A stretch of DNA of 64,000 bases from Bradyrhizobium lablabi (GCF_018131005.1 NZ_JAFCJK010000009.1:186001-250000), one strand, 5' to 3'; shown: positions 1-9,151, counted from the stretch's first letter. Translations and numbers: made by a program. The notes: generated from the letters alone by a model not told the origin.

Positions 1-1
1 A

Positions 2-283
2 TCCTGGGTCGATATCCTCGAAATCACGATCAAGACGACTTTCGGTCTGCTGGCGCTTGCCGCGTTCGCCCAGAACTGGGCACTGCGACAAAATACGCCG
101 GTCGAGCGTGGCCTGCTTCTGCTATCCGGACTGCTGCTGGTGTTCCCGAGTTTGATCGAAGCGATCGTCGAATGGATGATTGGCCGAGATATCAGCTACA
201 CCTACGTGCCTGGTCTCGTCATCGGCCTTGGGGTGTTGCTGTGGCAGGCCAGAACGCCGGCGAGACCGGCGCTTACGACTTAA
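2..283 (+). CDS. TRAP transporter fused permease, C-terminal end (partial)
   Basis: The frame is open from the window edge to TAA at 281-283 and gives 93 residues of a protein that starts outside the window. It is strongly hydrophobic, with three likely membrane segments (about residues 11-28, 37-50 and 68-82). The next gene, 21 bases downstream, is a TAXI-type binding protein, and such proteins are normally encoded beside a fused DctQM permease, so this is best read as the end of that permease. The transport substrate is unknown. The assignment rests on context and hydrophobicity, since the conserved permease core lies outside the window. Confidence 0.75.
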   Translation, partial: SWVDILEITIKTTFGLLALAAFAQNWALRQNTPVERGLLLLSGLLLVFPSLIEAIVEWMIGRDISYTYVPGLVIGLGVLLWQARTPARPALTT

Positions 284-304
284 TTTATTCAGGGAGTGAT
301 CGAG

Positions 305-1279
305 ATGAAAATAATGAAGAAGACCGCGGCGGTGCTGGCTGTGACGATGACGGCCGGTCTCGCTTTCGCTGGCATCGTCCATGCGCAGCAGAAGGCCATG
401 TCGATCGGCACCGGCGGCACCGGCGGCGTCTACTACCCGCTTGGCGGCGCGATCGCCAACGTGCTCTCGAAGAGCCTTCCCAACGTGCAGGCTACCGCCG
501 AGGTCACCGGCGGGTCGGTCGACAATCTCAAGCTGATCGGCACCGGGCAAAGCGAGATGGGCTTCACCATGGCCGACGCCGCGCTGGACGCGATGCAGGG
601 TCATGACAAGTTCAAGAACAACAAGGTTCCTCTGCAGGCACTGCTCGTCGTCTATCCCAACCGGATGCATGTGGTGACGGTCGAGGGTACCGGAATCCAG
701 ACCATGGCCGACCTCAAGGGCAAGCGGGTTTCGACGGGGTCACCGGGCAGCGCCACCGAAGTGATGGCGTTCCGTGTCATCGAGGCCGCCGGTCTTGACA
801 AGGACAAGGACATGAAGCGCGAGCGGCTCGGCGTTGCCGAATCCGTCAACGCTATCAAGGACCGCAAGATCGATGCATTTTTCTGGGTCGGCGGCATCCC
901 GACCGCGGCGGTGACGGATCTGGCGGCCACCCCCGGTATCAAGATGAAGCTGATCGACCATGGCGACCTGGCCGAGAAGATGAATGCCAAATATGGCAAG
1001 CTCTATTCCTCCAGCATGATCAAGGCGGGCTCGTACCCAGGCTACGACAAGGACAATTCCATCACCGAAGTCTGGAACCTGATCGTCACCGGCGACAAGA
1101 TGAGCAACGACGACGCCTATACGATCGTCAAGACGCTGGTGGAGAAGAAGGCCGACATCGTCGCCGTGCACAAGGAAGCCGAGAGCTTTTCGCTCGACAA
1201 TCAAGTGCAGGATCGCTCCCCGATCCCCTTCCATCCCGGCGCGTTGAAATATTTCAAGGAAAAGGGCATCGGCGGTTAA
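305..1279 (+). CDS. TAXI family TRAP transporter solute-binding protein
   Basis: A 324-residue periplasmic binding protein. A Lys-rich start and a hydrophobic stretch form a signal peptide ending near AQQKA. The mature protein begins with the TAXI hallmark: SIGTGGTGGVYYPLGGA, then 'GGSVDNLKLI' and, later, 'DAFFWVGGIPTAAV'. ATG 305 is preferred because AGGGAG (291-296) lies 8 bases upstream; GTG 296 sits too close to it and ATG 314 is a further option. It follows the TRAP permease end and should deliver an unidentified, probably acidic, solute to that permease. It lies at the end of the operon: a palindromic repeat follows directly. Confidence 0.9.
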   Translation: MKIMKKTAAVLAVTMTAGLAFAGIVHAQQKAMSIGTGGTGGVYYPLGGAIANVLSKSLPNVQATAEVTGGSVDNLKLIGTGQSEMGFTMADAALDAMQGHDKFKNNKVPLQALLVVYPNRMHVVTVEGTGIQTMADLKGKRVSTGSPGSATEVMAFRVIEAAGLDKDKDMKRERLGVAESVNAIKDRKIDAFFWVGGIPTAAVTDLAATPGIKMKLIDHGDLAEKMNAKYGKLYSSSMIKAGSYPGYDKDNSITEVWNLIVTGDKMSNDDAYTIVKTLVEKKADIVAVHKEAESFSLDNQVQDRSPIPFHPGALKYFKEKGIGG

Positions 1280-1280
1280 G

Positions 1281-1345
1281 GCATGATCCGGAAAAGCGCG
1301 TAGCGGTTTTCCGAAAAGGTCATGCTCAATGAAAGAGCGAGAGCG
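1281..1345 (+). repeat. Interspersed palindromic repeat, copy 1
   Basis: The sequence has nested dyads: outer GCATGA (1281-1286) with TCATGC (1320-1325), and inner CCGGAAAA (1288-1295) with TTTTCCG (1307-1313). It begins two bases after the TAXI gene stop codon. A second copy with the same ends lies in inverse orientation at 18194-18262. I recognise the element as a common intergenic repeat of Bradyrhizobium and Rhodopseudomonas. It can fold into an RNA hairpin and may also act as the operon terminator. Confidence 0.7.
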
Positions 1346-2038
1346 CGATGGCGATTTGTTCTCATCTCTTCGTGTTCTAACGGACGTCCACCGCAAGGTT
1401 TCCACCCGCAGGGCGGTGCAGTTTGCTCCGCCCTGTTTCTTCGCCGGCTGCCGGCAGCACCGCCGATGACGCGGTTCTGGTCGGATGCCGGGCGGACATC
1501 TGGGCCGCAAGTCGATTTTCGCGGCGGCTCCGGGGCGTGCTCGTGATCCGCGGCGCGCTCCGCTGTCCGACGATCGTCACTGGCTCGATTCGGTGCAACT
1601 ACCCGACGGATGCCGGAGACATTGCCATCGACGGTATCGATGCCCGCACCCGCGCGCGAGCCGCCGAAGGCTGCGTCACGCGACATGGCGCAGCCGTCTT
1701 CGCACACGTGACATCTCCCCATTTGACCCGTGTCGGTGTCCGACATTGGCACAGAGTCACGGCCGAAGCGGCGCCCGAACACAGAGATTAACGCGGTCTC
1801 TTGATGAGACATGGCGCGAGCATTGCGGGCGAGAGGGACGCGCTGGTCAATCGCGGCCGTGAACAATGGATGACGCATTTATTACGGTCGCTCTGGTCGC
1901 GCCGGACGTCGCTTCGCTCGCAATTTGATTCAAATTTGCGGTTTTAAGGTTATCGAAGCAATCAGCGGGCCGTCCCCAAAATTCCATGATTACCGCCGCA
2001 GCGGCGATGTACGAATCTGTCGGGGTCAATTCGTGGAC
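1346..2038. other. Long intergenic region, no gene seen
   Basis: About 690 bases between the repeat and the EAL gene. Several short open frames exist on both strands, but they are rich in Arg, Pro and Ala, lack a family signature and overlap each other, as expected for GC-rich non-coding DNA. The last 120 bases could encode an N-terminal extension of the EAL protein from TTG 1925, which I consider less likely than the ATG starts. Confidence 0.5.
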
Positions 2039-3265
2039 ATGGCGGGCATGAATCACATAAGTCACATCGGACACGGACGAAGGGGCTGGTTCGGCCATCG
2101 CAAACTGACGCCACGCGCCTGCGTCGCTGACAGCAAACGGCACCTGCGGACTTTCCTTGCAGATGCCCTCGAGGAACTCGGATTCGTCACCAGCGAATGC
2201 GACCAGGCCAACGAGCTTGACGCGGTGCTCGATACGGAGCGACCCGATCTATTGGTGCTCGGCGTGTCGGTCGATGGGATCGAAGTCAGTAAAATTCTCG
2301 AAACCTTGGTGAGAAAGGAGTTCACCGGCAAGGTTCTCGTGATCGGCCAGCCGGAGTCCATCATAGTAAAGGCCGTTAGACAAATTGGCGACGAATACGG
2401 TATCTCGATGCTGCCCGCATTGCCGACGCCGTTCAGCGCCGGCACGCTCCGCGATTGCCTTGCGTCGTTGTTGCCGGTCGAACCTGCGCCGAGCCCGGCA
2501 GTGGATGTTGCCGAGGCGCTGAAGGCCGGCTGGCTTGAACTCTGGTATCAACAGAAGATCCATCTGCGCACGCTGGTTCCGAGCGGCGCCGAAGCGCTGG
2601 TGCGGATGCGGCATCCAACATGGGGCGTCGTTCCGCCCGCCTATTTCATTCCCGATGACGGCGATCCGCACTTTGGAGCCCTGTCCGAATTCGTGATCGG
2701 CCGCGCGATCGAGGACTGGCACTATCTTCTGGAGCAAAAGGGGCCGGTCGATCTCTCGATCAATCTGCCGGTCACGTTTCTCGCCGACGCCCACACGATG
2801 CACGAGCTCTGCCGTCGGATGCCGGATCATCCCGCCTTCGCCGGCCTCATCATCGAACTGGACAGCGCCGAGGTGATCGACAATCTGGACCTCGTGATCG
2901 GGGTCGCAAGACAGGTGCGCCTGCACAACATCGCGATCTCGATCGACAATGTCGGCGCGAACTGGCCTTCGCTGATGGGACTTTCGAGCTTTCCGTTCGT
3001 CGAACTGAAGGTCGATCAGCAGTTCGTCGCCGGCTGTGCGGATGACCGGCTCAGGCAAACGGTGTGCCGCCGGATCGTCGAACTCGCCCGCGGCAATGGC
3101 GCGCGCGTGGTCGCACAAGGCGTCGAGACGCGCTCGGATTTCCTCGCAGCTCACGCGATGGACTTCGATCTGGTCCAGGGCTACCTGTTCGGTAAGCCAA
3201 TGGGCGTCAGGAAGTTTGCTCGCTCACGCGTATCCCTGGCATCGGGATCCGAGCCAAAACCATGA
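2039..3265 (+). CDS. Degenerate REC-EAL domain protein, probably non-catalytic c-di-GMP effector
   Basis: A 408-residue soluble protein: an N-terminal receiver-like fold (about 25-145) and a C-terminal EAL domain (about 155-395). The receiver lacks the phospho-acceptor Asp (VLGVS where a D is expected). In the EAL domain the opening motif GAEAL and the Lys of 'LKVDQQFV' are kept, but the metal-site pair DDFG reads DNVG and the catalytic Glu of AEGVET is Gln (AQGVET). Phosphodiesterase activity is therefore doubtful; a c-di-GMP-binding or adaptor role is more likely. ATG 2039 is chosen, with ATG 2048 equally possible. The gene is convergent with the next one, 18 bases away. Confidence 0.8.
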   Translation: MAGMNHISHIGHGRRGWFGHRKLTPRACVADSKRHLRTFLADALEELGFVTSECDQANELDAVLDTERPDLLVLGVSVDGIEVSKILETLVRKEFTGKVLVIGQPESIIVKAVRQIGDEYGISMLPALPTPFSAGTLRDCLASLLPVEPAPSPAVDVAEALKAGWLELWYQQKIHLRTLVPSGAEALVRMRHPTWGVVPPAYFIPDDGDPHFGALSEFVIGRAIEDWHYLLEQKGPVDLSINLPVTFLADAHTMHELCRRMPDHPAFAGLIIELDSAEVIDNLDLVIGVARQVRLHNIAISIDNVGANWPSLMGLSSFPFVELKVDQQFVAGCADDRLRQTVCRRIVELARGNGARVVAQGVETRSDFLAAHAMDFDLVQGYLFGKPMGVRKFARSRVSLASGSEPKP

Positions 3266-3283
3266 CGATGACGCGGATCGGCC

Positions 3284-3763
3284 TCACTGGAACGTCATGT
3301 CGAGGCATTTTGAAATGTCGGACCCTAGGCCGGACGAGATGATGATGCAGCCGCGTATCTTCTGGCTGTTGTTGTCGCTCGCCCAGATCGCATAGCCACC
3401 GGGACCAAAGAACGAGTTGGTGTTCGGCGGCTCGGTCTCGGTCGCGTCGAAGGAGTAGTTGCCGTCGGTGTCGAAGATACGCGGCTTCCTGGTGCAGCTG
3501 CCGTCGGCCTGCACATTGATGACCTCCTTGTTGTCCCGCGTCAGCGCCAGCGAAACCTGGCAGCGGAAATACTCCGAGGTCTTTGCGTTGAACAGATAGG
3601 CATACGACCTGCACGTCGCGGTGTTGAGCTTGCCGGCCGCCAGGCCGCGGCTGCAGGAAATCCGCTGGTTGTTGGAGAGCTTGAAATCGTCCGCCTGCGC
3701 AAGGGGCGCCAGCACCATGAACGACGCCGCAATACCGAAGCCGATTTTCATGACGTGGTTCAT
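3284..3763 (-). CDS. Small secreted protein, unknown function
   Basis: 159 residues with a clear signal peptide (Met-rich start, hydrophobic 6-20, cleavage near AQA-DD). The mature part has four to five Cys residues that could form disulfides (SCSRG, TCRSY, FRCQV, SCTRK, GCIII, KCLDM) and polar, Asn-rich loops, consistent with a periplasmic or extracellular protein. GGGGA is placed 9 bases before ATG 3763. I do not recognise the family. It is convergent with the EAL gene and divergent from a second small secreted protein. Confidence 0.65.
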   Translation of the reverse strand: MNHVMKIGFGIAASFMVLAPLAQADDFKLSNNQRISCSRGLAAGKLNTATCRSYAYLFNAKTSEYFRCQVSLALTRDNKEVINVQADGSCTRKPRIFDTDGNYSFDATETEPPNTNSFFGPGGYAIWASDNNSQKIRGCIIISSGLGSDISKCLDMTFQ

Positions 3764-3954
3764 TGTGATTCATCCCCAAGCTGTTTTTTGGCAATGAGTG
3801 TTGTAGACGAGAAACGGAACATAGTCGCGAAGTGGGCAATCGCAAAGTCGCGGAAAAGCGTCGGCCACAACCCCTACTTCGTCGTATTGACGACACGTTC
3901 GCGTTCGTGATTTGTTCAAAAGACAGGGCGATGTTTCGGCTGAGAGGGTGGATC

Positions 3955-4254
3955 ATGGCACGTTTTTCGATCAGGACCGTTTTGACAGCGGCAGCGTTTG
4001 CCGCGCTGACCACATCCGCATTTGCGCAGGCCGCGACACCGTGGGAGCTGAAATCCGACATGGGTTATGCCTATGACAAGGAAGGCAAGACCTTTTCCTA
4101 CAAGATGGGCACCAACAATGCCGGCACCCTCCTGAAGGGTGCAAAGAAAGTGCCGAAGGGCACATTGTTCTTCATCGGCCAGAACGGCCAGCTCTACATG
4201 CGCACGGGCCCCTATCTCGAGGGCGACGGCAAGTTCATGTTCGGGTCCAACTGA
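3955..4254 (+). CDS. Small periplasmic protein, unknown function
   Basis: 99 residues with a textbook signal peptide (MARFSIRTVL, hydrophobic core, cleavage after AFA-QA). The remainder is Gly/Lys/Thr-rich with repeated 'KGAKK', 'KGTLFFIG' and 'NGQLYMRTG', suggesting a small beta structure. Start ATG 3955 has GAGAGG at 3942-3947; the longer open frame from 3832 has no ribosome binding site and lacks a signal sequence. Similar small periplasmic proteins are common in Bradyrhizobium, but the function is unknown. Confidence 0.7.
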   Translation: MARFSIRTVLTAAAFAALTTSAFAQAATPWELKSDMGYAYDKEGKTFSYKMGTNNAGTLLKGAKKVPKGTLFFIGQNGQLYMRTGPYLEGDGKFMFGSN

Positions 4255-4273
4255 GATTGCAGCCTGGTTTGCT

Positions 4274-4298
4274 CCATCCTCCCGTCTATGGAGGGTGG
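4274..4298. terminator. Hairpin between convergent genes
   Basis: CCATCCTCC (4274-4282) pairs with GGAGGGTGG (4290-4298) through one G-U pair. It lies between two convergent genes. It has no T tract, so its role as a terminator is tentative. Confidence 0.4.
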
Positions 4299-4301
4299 AA
4301 G

Positions 4302-5501
4302 TCAGAACGCGCCCGCGAGATCCTTCGCGCCCGGCTTGTTGCTGTTGAAGTCCATCCGTTCGTTGGTGACCGCTAACAGCCTCGCCACCGTGTTGTTGCG
4401 AATTGCGACCGGGTTGCGTTCGTAGCCCGAGCGCTGGAAGAAATTCGAGGTCGGCACCTGCTCGCGCATCGCCTGCGGCATGGTCACCATGTCGAGCCCG
4501 GTGCCGTCGCCGGTCAGATTCATCATCTCAAGCTCGGCGGCGGTAAGCGGACGGGTGTAGCCCTTGGCACGGGCGAAGATTACCGACGTCAGGAGCTTGT
4601 GGGTCTGAAGCATCGGGCCGACGTCGATGTCGAGCACCATGGCGTGAACGGCCCAGCCTTGCGGCGTATCGGCAAGCCGCTCATGCGCCGACCAGTCGTC
4701 CGGCACCGTGCGCGTGAACGCGACCATTTTCTTCAGCACCGCGAGCTTGTGATCCATCGCCTTGCGCGCCGGTCCTGACAAGGTTGCGGTCCGCTCTGCC
4801 AGGGCCTTGACGAATTCATGGCCCTGCTCCGCCATCAGCTCGACGCTGTTGGTGGTGAGGAGCTGATTGTAGCCGACCGCGGTCGAGATCGCCCGCGTTC
4901 CGGGGCCGCGATAGCCGGATTGCATGTCGTGATTGCCGCTGCCGCCGGTCTCGAATGAATAGACCCGCACCGCCTGTTCCGGCGTCAGGCCCGCCGCTCG
5001 CGCGTACCGGGCATAGGCACGCTTGAAATCCATCTCGGTCGCGGGACGCTCCGGCGTGAACTGAAATTGCTCGGCTGCCGCCTTGACGAAATCCGCAACC
5101 AGCGGGATCGATTTGCGCGGTGGACGCGGCTTCTCTTCCTCCTCTTCCGGGGCCGGATTCACTGGCCGCTTCGGGCCTTCATAGACCGGCGGCTGCGTCA
5201 GAACGTAATCGTCGAGCGTGACTTGCGCGCGCTCGCGCCGCTTGGCGTTACGGGCGCGCCGCTTCTCAGCGATTGCGCTCCAATAGGTGCCTGCCTCCTC
5301 CTCGAACGTGGCGCGGGCTTCCTGGTATTCCCTGAGCTTGCGACGATATTCGGCAATCGCCTGGGGCGATGCCGCCTGGGCCATCGCGTCCGCGGTCGAC
5401 GAAGGCAGCCGGCCGGAATCGCCCGCCGTTACAGGCACCGCGCCCGCGGTCAACGCAAGCGCGACAAATCCAGGACACAGGCGAATCAAGTGCGGGCGCA
5501 T
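4302..5501 (-). CDS. Secreted lytic-transglycosylase-like protein
   Basis: 399 residues. The N-terminus is a signal peptide (MRPHLIRLCPGF, hydrophobic, cleavage near TAG-DS), then a charged helical segment rich in Arg, Glu and Ala (about 45-95) and a Pro/Glu linker (about 100-130). The C-terminal 240 residues contain 'YSFETGGSGNH' and 'AISTAVGYNQLL', which resemble the Glu and the GYNQ-type motifs of SLT-like lysozyme folds. It could act on peptidoglycan in the periplasm. This is a motif-level resemblance only; the enzyme activity is inferred. Confidence 0.6.
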   Translation of the reverse strand: MRPHLIRLCPGFVALALTAGAVPVTAGDSGRLPSSTADAMAQAASPQAIAEYRRKLREYQEARATFEEEAGTYWSAIAEKRRARNAKRRERAQVTLDDYVLTQPPVYEGPKRPVNPAPEEEEEKPRPPRKSIPLVADFVKAAAEQFQFTPERPATEMDFKRAYARYARAAGLTPEQAVRVYSFETGGSGNHDMQSGYRGPGTRAISTAVGYNQLLTTNSVELMAEQGHEFVKALAERTATLSGPARKAMDHKLAVLKKMVAFTRTVPDDWSAHERLADTPQGWAVHAMVLDIDVGPMLQTHKLLTSVIFARAKGYTRPLTAAELEMMNLTGDGTGLDMVTMPQAMREQVPTSNFFQRSGYERNPVAIRNNTVARLLAVTNERMDFNSNKPGAKDLAGAF

Positions 5502-5635
5502 TGTTCGGTTGTAGCAAGCGACGACACGAAGTCAGCCAGGATTTGAATCGTTCAAGAGCGACGGGATGCCGCGATCAGGCCCAGAATAAGCGCAAAGATG
5601 GGGTGTTATCCCAGGATTAGGGCATGGAGACTGCC

Positions 5636-5875
5636 ATGAGGATTGCCGTCTGGCTTGCCGCCACAGGCGCGTTGGCGTTCGCAGCCCCCGCGCGCGCCGA
5701 GCTTCCGGATTGCGCCGTGTTTCCGGACACGCATTCGCGGTTTGCATGCTACCTCAACATATCGCGGGCGCCGACGCCGGAACCCGAGACGATGTCGAAG
5801 CCACAGGCCGCGAAAACCAACACGGCGAAAACCAAGACTGCGAAAACGCGGAGCCACAGGCAGGTCAGCCAATAA
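5636..5875 (+). CDS. Small secreted Lys/Thr-rich protein
   Basis: 79 residues: a signal peptide (MRIAVWLAATGA, cleavage after ARA), two Cys (PDCAVF, FACYL), then a basic tail with repeated KTNTAKTKTAKT. ATG 5636 is preferred to ATG 5624 because GGAGA (5626-5630) lies 5 bases upstream of it. The stop is 3 bases from the stop of the convergent Bug gene. Function unknown. Confidence 0.55.
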   Translation: MRIAVWLAATGALAFAAPARAELPDCAVFPDTHSRFACYLNISRAPTPEPETMSKPQAAKTNTAKTKTAKTRSHRQVSQ

Positions 5876-5878
5876 CCC

Positions 5879-6847
5879 CTACTCCTGCTCGACCCCGCTG
5901 GCCTTGACCAGTTGCGCCCACTTCCGCTCGTCCTTGTCGATGAAATCGGCGTAGTCCTCGGGCGCACCCGGCGTGATGTCGGTGCCGTCATTATCGAGTT
6001 GCCGCTTCACCTCCTCCGATGCCAGCGCCTCGCGCAGCGCCTTGTTGAGCTTGTCGATGATCGGCCGCGGCGTGCCGGCCGGCGCCGCCAGGCCGTAATA
6101 GAGCGAGGCGTCGAAGCCGGGCAATCCGGCTTCCGCGATCGTCGGGACGTCGGGCAGCAGGCTGGAGCGCGCCGCGCTGGTCACGGCGAGCGCGCGCAGC
6201 TTGCCCGCGGCCACATTGGTGTGGGACGCGGGGATCGGCGCGAACGCCATCGGGATGTGCCCACCGAGCAGATCGGTGAGCGCCGGTCCGGTGCCCTTGT
6301 AGGGAATGTGCATCAGCGTAATGCCGGCGGCGCGCGCGAAATATTCGCCGGTGATGTGGCTTGCGGTGCCGGCGCCGGCCGATCCGAAATTGACCTTCCC
6401 CGGATTGGCCTTGGCGTAGGCGATCAGTTCCGCAATCGACTTCGCGGGAAACGACGGATGCACCACCAGCGAGTTTGGCGCGTTGCCGATCATGCCGATC
6501 GGCGCGAAATCCTTGCGCGGATCGTAGCCGACATTCTTGTAGAGCGATGGGCCAATCGCCAGCGTGCCGGTGTAGCCGAGCACGAGCGTATAGCCATCCG
6601 GATCGCTTTTCGCGACCGCCTTGGTGCCGACGGTGCCGCCTGCGCCCGGGCGATTGTCGATCACCACCTTCTCGCCGAGCAGCTCGCCCATCTTCTCGGC
6701 GACGCCGCGACCGACGATGGAGGTGCTGCCGCCGGGCGCGAACGGAATCACAAGGGTGATCGGCCGCGACGGGTAGTTTTGCGCACGCGCTGGATGCGAC
6801 ACCGCAACGAGGCCAAGTGCTGCAAGCGCAATGATCGATTTTTTCAT
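5879..6847 (-). CDS. Bug family (TctC-like) tripartite transporter binding protein
   Basis: 322 residues with a signal peptide (MKKSIIALAALG, cleavage near ARA-QN). The mature protein carries the family marks 'YPSRPITLVIPFAPGGST', 'IDNRPGAGGTVG', 'DGYTLVLG', 'HIPYKGTGPALTDLLGG' and a late 'LPDVPTIAEAGLPGF'. Such proteins bind carboxylates for TctAB-type transporters, but here no tctA or tctB is adjacent, which is usual for the expanded Bug family. It is followed, 11 bases upstream on the same strand, by a Nudix gene that may be cotranscribed. Confidence 0.93.
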   Translation of the reverse strand: MKKSIIALAALGLVAVSHPARAQNYPSRPITLVIPFAPGGSTSIVGRGVAEKMGELLGEKVVIDNRPGAGGTVGTKAVAKSDPDGYTLVLGYTGTLAIGPSLYKNVGYDPRKDFAPIGMIGNAPNSLVVHPSFPAKSIAELIAYAKANPGKVNFGSAGAGTASHITGEYFARAAGITLMHIPYKGTGPALTDLLGGHIPMAFAPIPASHTNVAAGKLRALAVTSAARSSLLPDVPTIAEAGLPGFDASLYYGLAAPAGTPRPIIDKLNKALREALASEEVKRQLDNDGTDITPGAPEDYADFIDKDERKWAQLVKASGVEQE

Positions 6848-6858
6848 TCGTTTTCTCC

Positions 6859-7488
6859 CTATTTCCAGGCGAACACCGGCTGCTCCAGATCGGCGACGCG
6901 GGTGCTGCGTCCGGCCAGAACTTCGCTGAACTGGTAGATCAGGGCCGCCGTCGGCGCGTGAATGTGCTGGCCAGCAAGACGGAAACGGATCACGCGCCGC
7001 GAGCTCTCGGGGATCGAGACGAAGCTGAAGGCATCGCGGGCCTCGATCGCATCGAGCCCAATGCGGTGAACGGAGGCGACCTCGTCAGGGTTCGGCGTCA
7101 TCTCGGCGGTCTCGCCCGCCCACACCACGACCGGCGTGATCAGATAGCCCGACCGCGTCGGATAATCGTCGAGCAGACCGAGCACATCGCCTTCGCTGAG
7201 CGCCAGCCCGAGTTCCTCGTCAAGCTCGCGCAACGCTGCTTGCGTCTGCGTCTCGCCGGCATCGCAACGACCGCCCGGCAGCGCCCATTGCGCGCGGTGG
7301 GAGCGCAGGCTGGCGCTGCGGCGGGTCAACAGGAAGGCCGTGCCATTGCCGTCATCGCCTTCGGTCAGCGCGATTGCGACCGCCGCGCGCTTCAGCGCCG
7401 GTGCCGCATCCGCCGGCGCCAGGCGCGCGAACCCCGCGCAAAGCTCTGCGATATTCCGCCGGGTGGCATCGTCAAATGAACGGGTCAT
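6859..7488 (-). CDS. Nudix hydrolase, CoA pyrophosphatase type
   Basis: 209 residues. A complete Nudix box is present: G73, E79, R87-E88, E91-E92 followed by LGL, which binds the metal for pyrophosphate cleavage. Upstream of it, 'LLTRRSASLRSHRAQ' then 'LPGG' matches the signature of CoA/acyl-CoA diphosphatases (UPF0035 type), so coenzyme A or a derivative is the likely substrate. The gene precedes the Bug gene on the same strand with a 11-base gap and may share its transcript. Confidence 0.87.
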   Translation of the reverse strand: MTRSFDDATRRNIAELCAGFARLAPADAAPALKRAAVAIALTEGDDGNGTAFLLTRRSASLRSHRAQWALPGGRCDAGETQTQAALRELDEELGLALSEGDVLGLLDDYPTRSGYLITPVVVWAGETAEMTPNPDEVASVHRIGLDAIEARDAFSFVSIPESSRRVIRFRLAGQHIHAPTAALIYQFSEVLAGRSTRVADLEQPVFAWK

Positions 7489-7565
7489 TGACCTTGACTA
7501 CAACAGTCCCGCGCCTGATGAAATGACCGGAAGCGCATTGCCGCCGCAACCATGGACCACACGAC

Positions 7566-7991
7566 ATGACCGCCAAGGCCGCGGACAGACTCAAATCCGA
7601 CGGCTGGACGATCGTCGACACCACGGGCTTCCTGCATCTGGTCGGCCCGCTGTGGCGGCGGATGGCCAACGAAGTGCCTGAATATGCGCTTGTCACCGAG
7701 GACAAGCATCACAACCGTCGCGGCCTGGTACAGGGTGGCGTCATCATGACCTTCGCCGACCGCTCCTGCGGCATGACCGCGCGTCACGTCTCGGGCAAGC
7801 CGACGCTTGCGACGGTGCAGCTCGATACCCATTTCGTCGAGGCCGGCAAGATCGGCGAGATCCTGGTCACCCGCCCCCGCGTGGTGCGTTCGACGCGCAG
7901 CCTGATTTTCATCACCGCCGAAGTGACGGTCGACAAGCGATGCATCGCGATGGTCAATGGTGTGTTCAAGATATTGAAGAATGAAAGCTAG
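7566..7991 (+). CDS. PaaI-like hotdog thioesterase
   Basis: 141 residues with the hotdog layout: 'NRRGLVQGGVIMTFAD' (the helix of the fold, with the His/Asn-Gly-Gly pattern of PaaI-type thioesterases) then 'TVQLDTHFVEAG' and strand 'LIFITAEVTV'. It probably hydrolyses acyl- or aryl-CoA thioesters in the cytoplasm. It lies 12 bases upstream of an aldo/keto reductase gene and likely forms a two-gene operon with it, divergent from the Nudix gene. Confidence 0.85.
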   Translation: MTAKAADRLKSDGWTIVDTTGFLHLVGPLWRRMANEVPEYALVTEDKHHNRRGLVQGGVIMTFADRSCGMTARHVSGKPTLATVQLDTHFVEAGKIGEILVTRPRVVRSTRSLIFITAEVTVDKRCIAMVNGVFKILKNES

Positions 7992-8003
7992 GGAGTATCC
8001 CTG

Positions 8004-9023
8004 ATGCAATACCGCCAGCTCGGCCGCAGCGGCCTGAAGATTTCTCCGATCTGCCTGGGCACCATGATGTTCGGCGGACCGACGAACGAGGCCACCTCGT
8101 CGCGGATTATCGCCAAGGCGCGCGAGGCCGGCATCAACTTCATCGACAGCGCCGACGCCTATAATGGCGGCAAGTCCGAGGAGGTTGTCGGCCGGGCGAT
8201 CTCCAACACCAGGACCAACTGGATCCTCGCCACCAAGCTCGCCAACGCGATCGGCGACGATCCAAATCACGGCGGGCTGTCGCGGCGCTGGGTGCTGCAG
8301 GCAGCCGACGAAAGCCTGCGGCGGCTCGGCACCGACTACATCGACATCTACTATCTGCACAAGGAAGACCACACGACACCGCTCGACGAGACCGTGCGCG
8401 CGATGGGCGACCTGATCCGCTCCGGCAAGGTGCGCTATTTCGGCGTCTCCAACCATCGCGCCTGGCGCCTCGCGGAAATTTGCAATATCTGCGACCGGCT
8501 CGGCATCGACCGCCCGATCGTCAGCCAGCCCTATTACAACGCCATGAACCGCATGCCCGAGGTCGAGCATTTCCCGGCCTGCGCCTTCTACGGCCTCGGC
8601 ATCGTCCCCTACAGCCCGCTGGCGCGCGGCGTGCTGACCGGCAAATACGCACCCGACGCCGCTCCGGATGCAGACACCCGCGCAGGCCGCAACGACAAGC
8701 GCATGATGCAGACCGAATGGCGCCCGGAATCGCTCAAGCTCGCGCAGGAGATCAAGCGTCACGCCGAGGCGCGCGGCATCACCGCCGGGCAGTTCGCGGT
8801 ATCGTGGGTGCTGAACTCGTCGTTCGTCAGCGCGGTGATTGCCGGCCCGCGCACCGAGGAACAGTGGGACGACTACATCCGCGCGCTCGACTACCGCTTC
8901 ACCGCGGAGGACGAGGAGCTGATCGATCGCCTCGTCGTCACCGGCCATCCCTCGACGCCGGGGTTCAACGACCCGGCCTATCCGATCGAAGGTCGACGGG
9001 CGCGGACGGAGCGGCCCCGATAA
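8004..9023 (+). CDS. Aldo/keto reductase
   Basis: 339 residues; an NADPH-dependent (alpha/beta)8 barrel. Features: N-terminal 'YRQLGRSGLKISPICLGTMMFGG', 'INFIDSADAYNGGKSEE' containing the catalytic Asp and Tyr, the Lys in 'ILATKLAN', 'IDIYYLHKED' with the catalytic His, and C-terminal 'AVIAGPRTEEQWDD' for cofactor binding. It reduces aldehydes or ketones; the actual substrate cannot be told. AGGGAG at 7990-7995 is the ribosome binding site and overlaps the stop of the thioesterase gene, supporting cotranscription. Confidence 0.93.
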   Translation: MQYRQLGRSGLKISPICLGTMMFGGPTNEATSSRIIAKAREAGINFIDSADAYNGGKSEEVVGRAISNTRTNWILATKLANAIGDDPNHGGLSRRWVLQAADESLRRLGTDYIDIYYLHKEDHTTPLDETVRAMGDLIRSGKVRYFGVSNHRAWRLAEICNICDRLGIDRPIVSQPYYNAMNRMPEVEHFPACAFYGLGIVPYSPLARGVLTGKYAPDAAPDADTRAGRNDKRMMQTEWRPESLKLAQEIKRHAEARGITAGQFAVSWVLNSSFVSAVIAGPRTEEQWDDYIRALDYRFTAEDEELIDRLVVTGHPSTPGFNDPAYPIEGRRARTERPR

Positions 9024-9151
9024 CAGCGTCGCCCTCGAGGCGCGGGCCGTCATCTCGGCGTTGCCGAAGCTCGGCTTCGCATCTTCCGAATTGCGCAGCG
9101 ACGAAGTTGGCGTCACCATCATCGCAGCACAACGCGAATGCTGGCGCTGCC

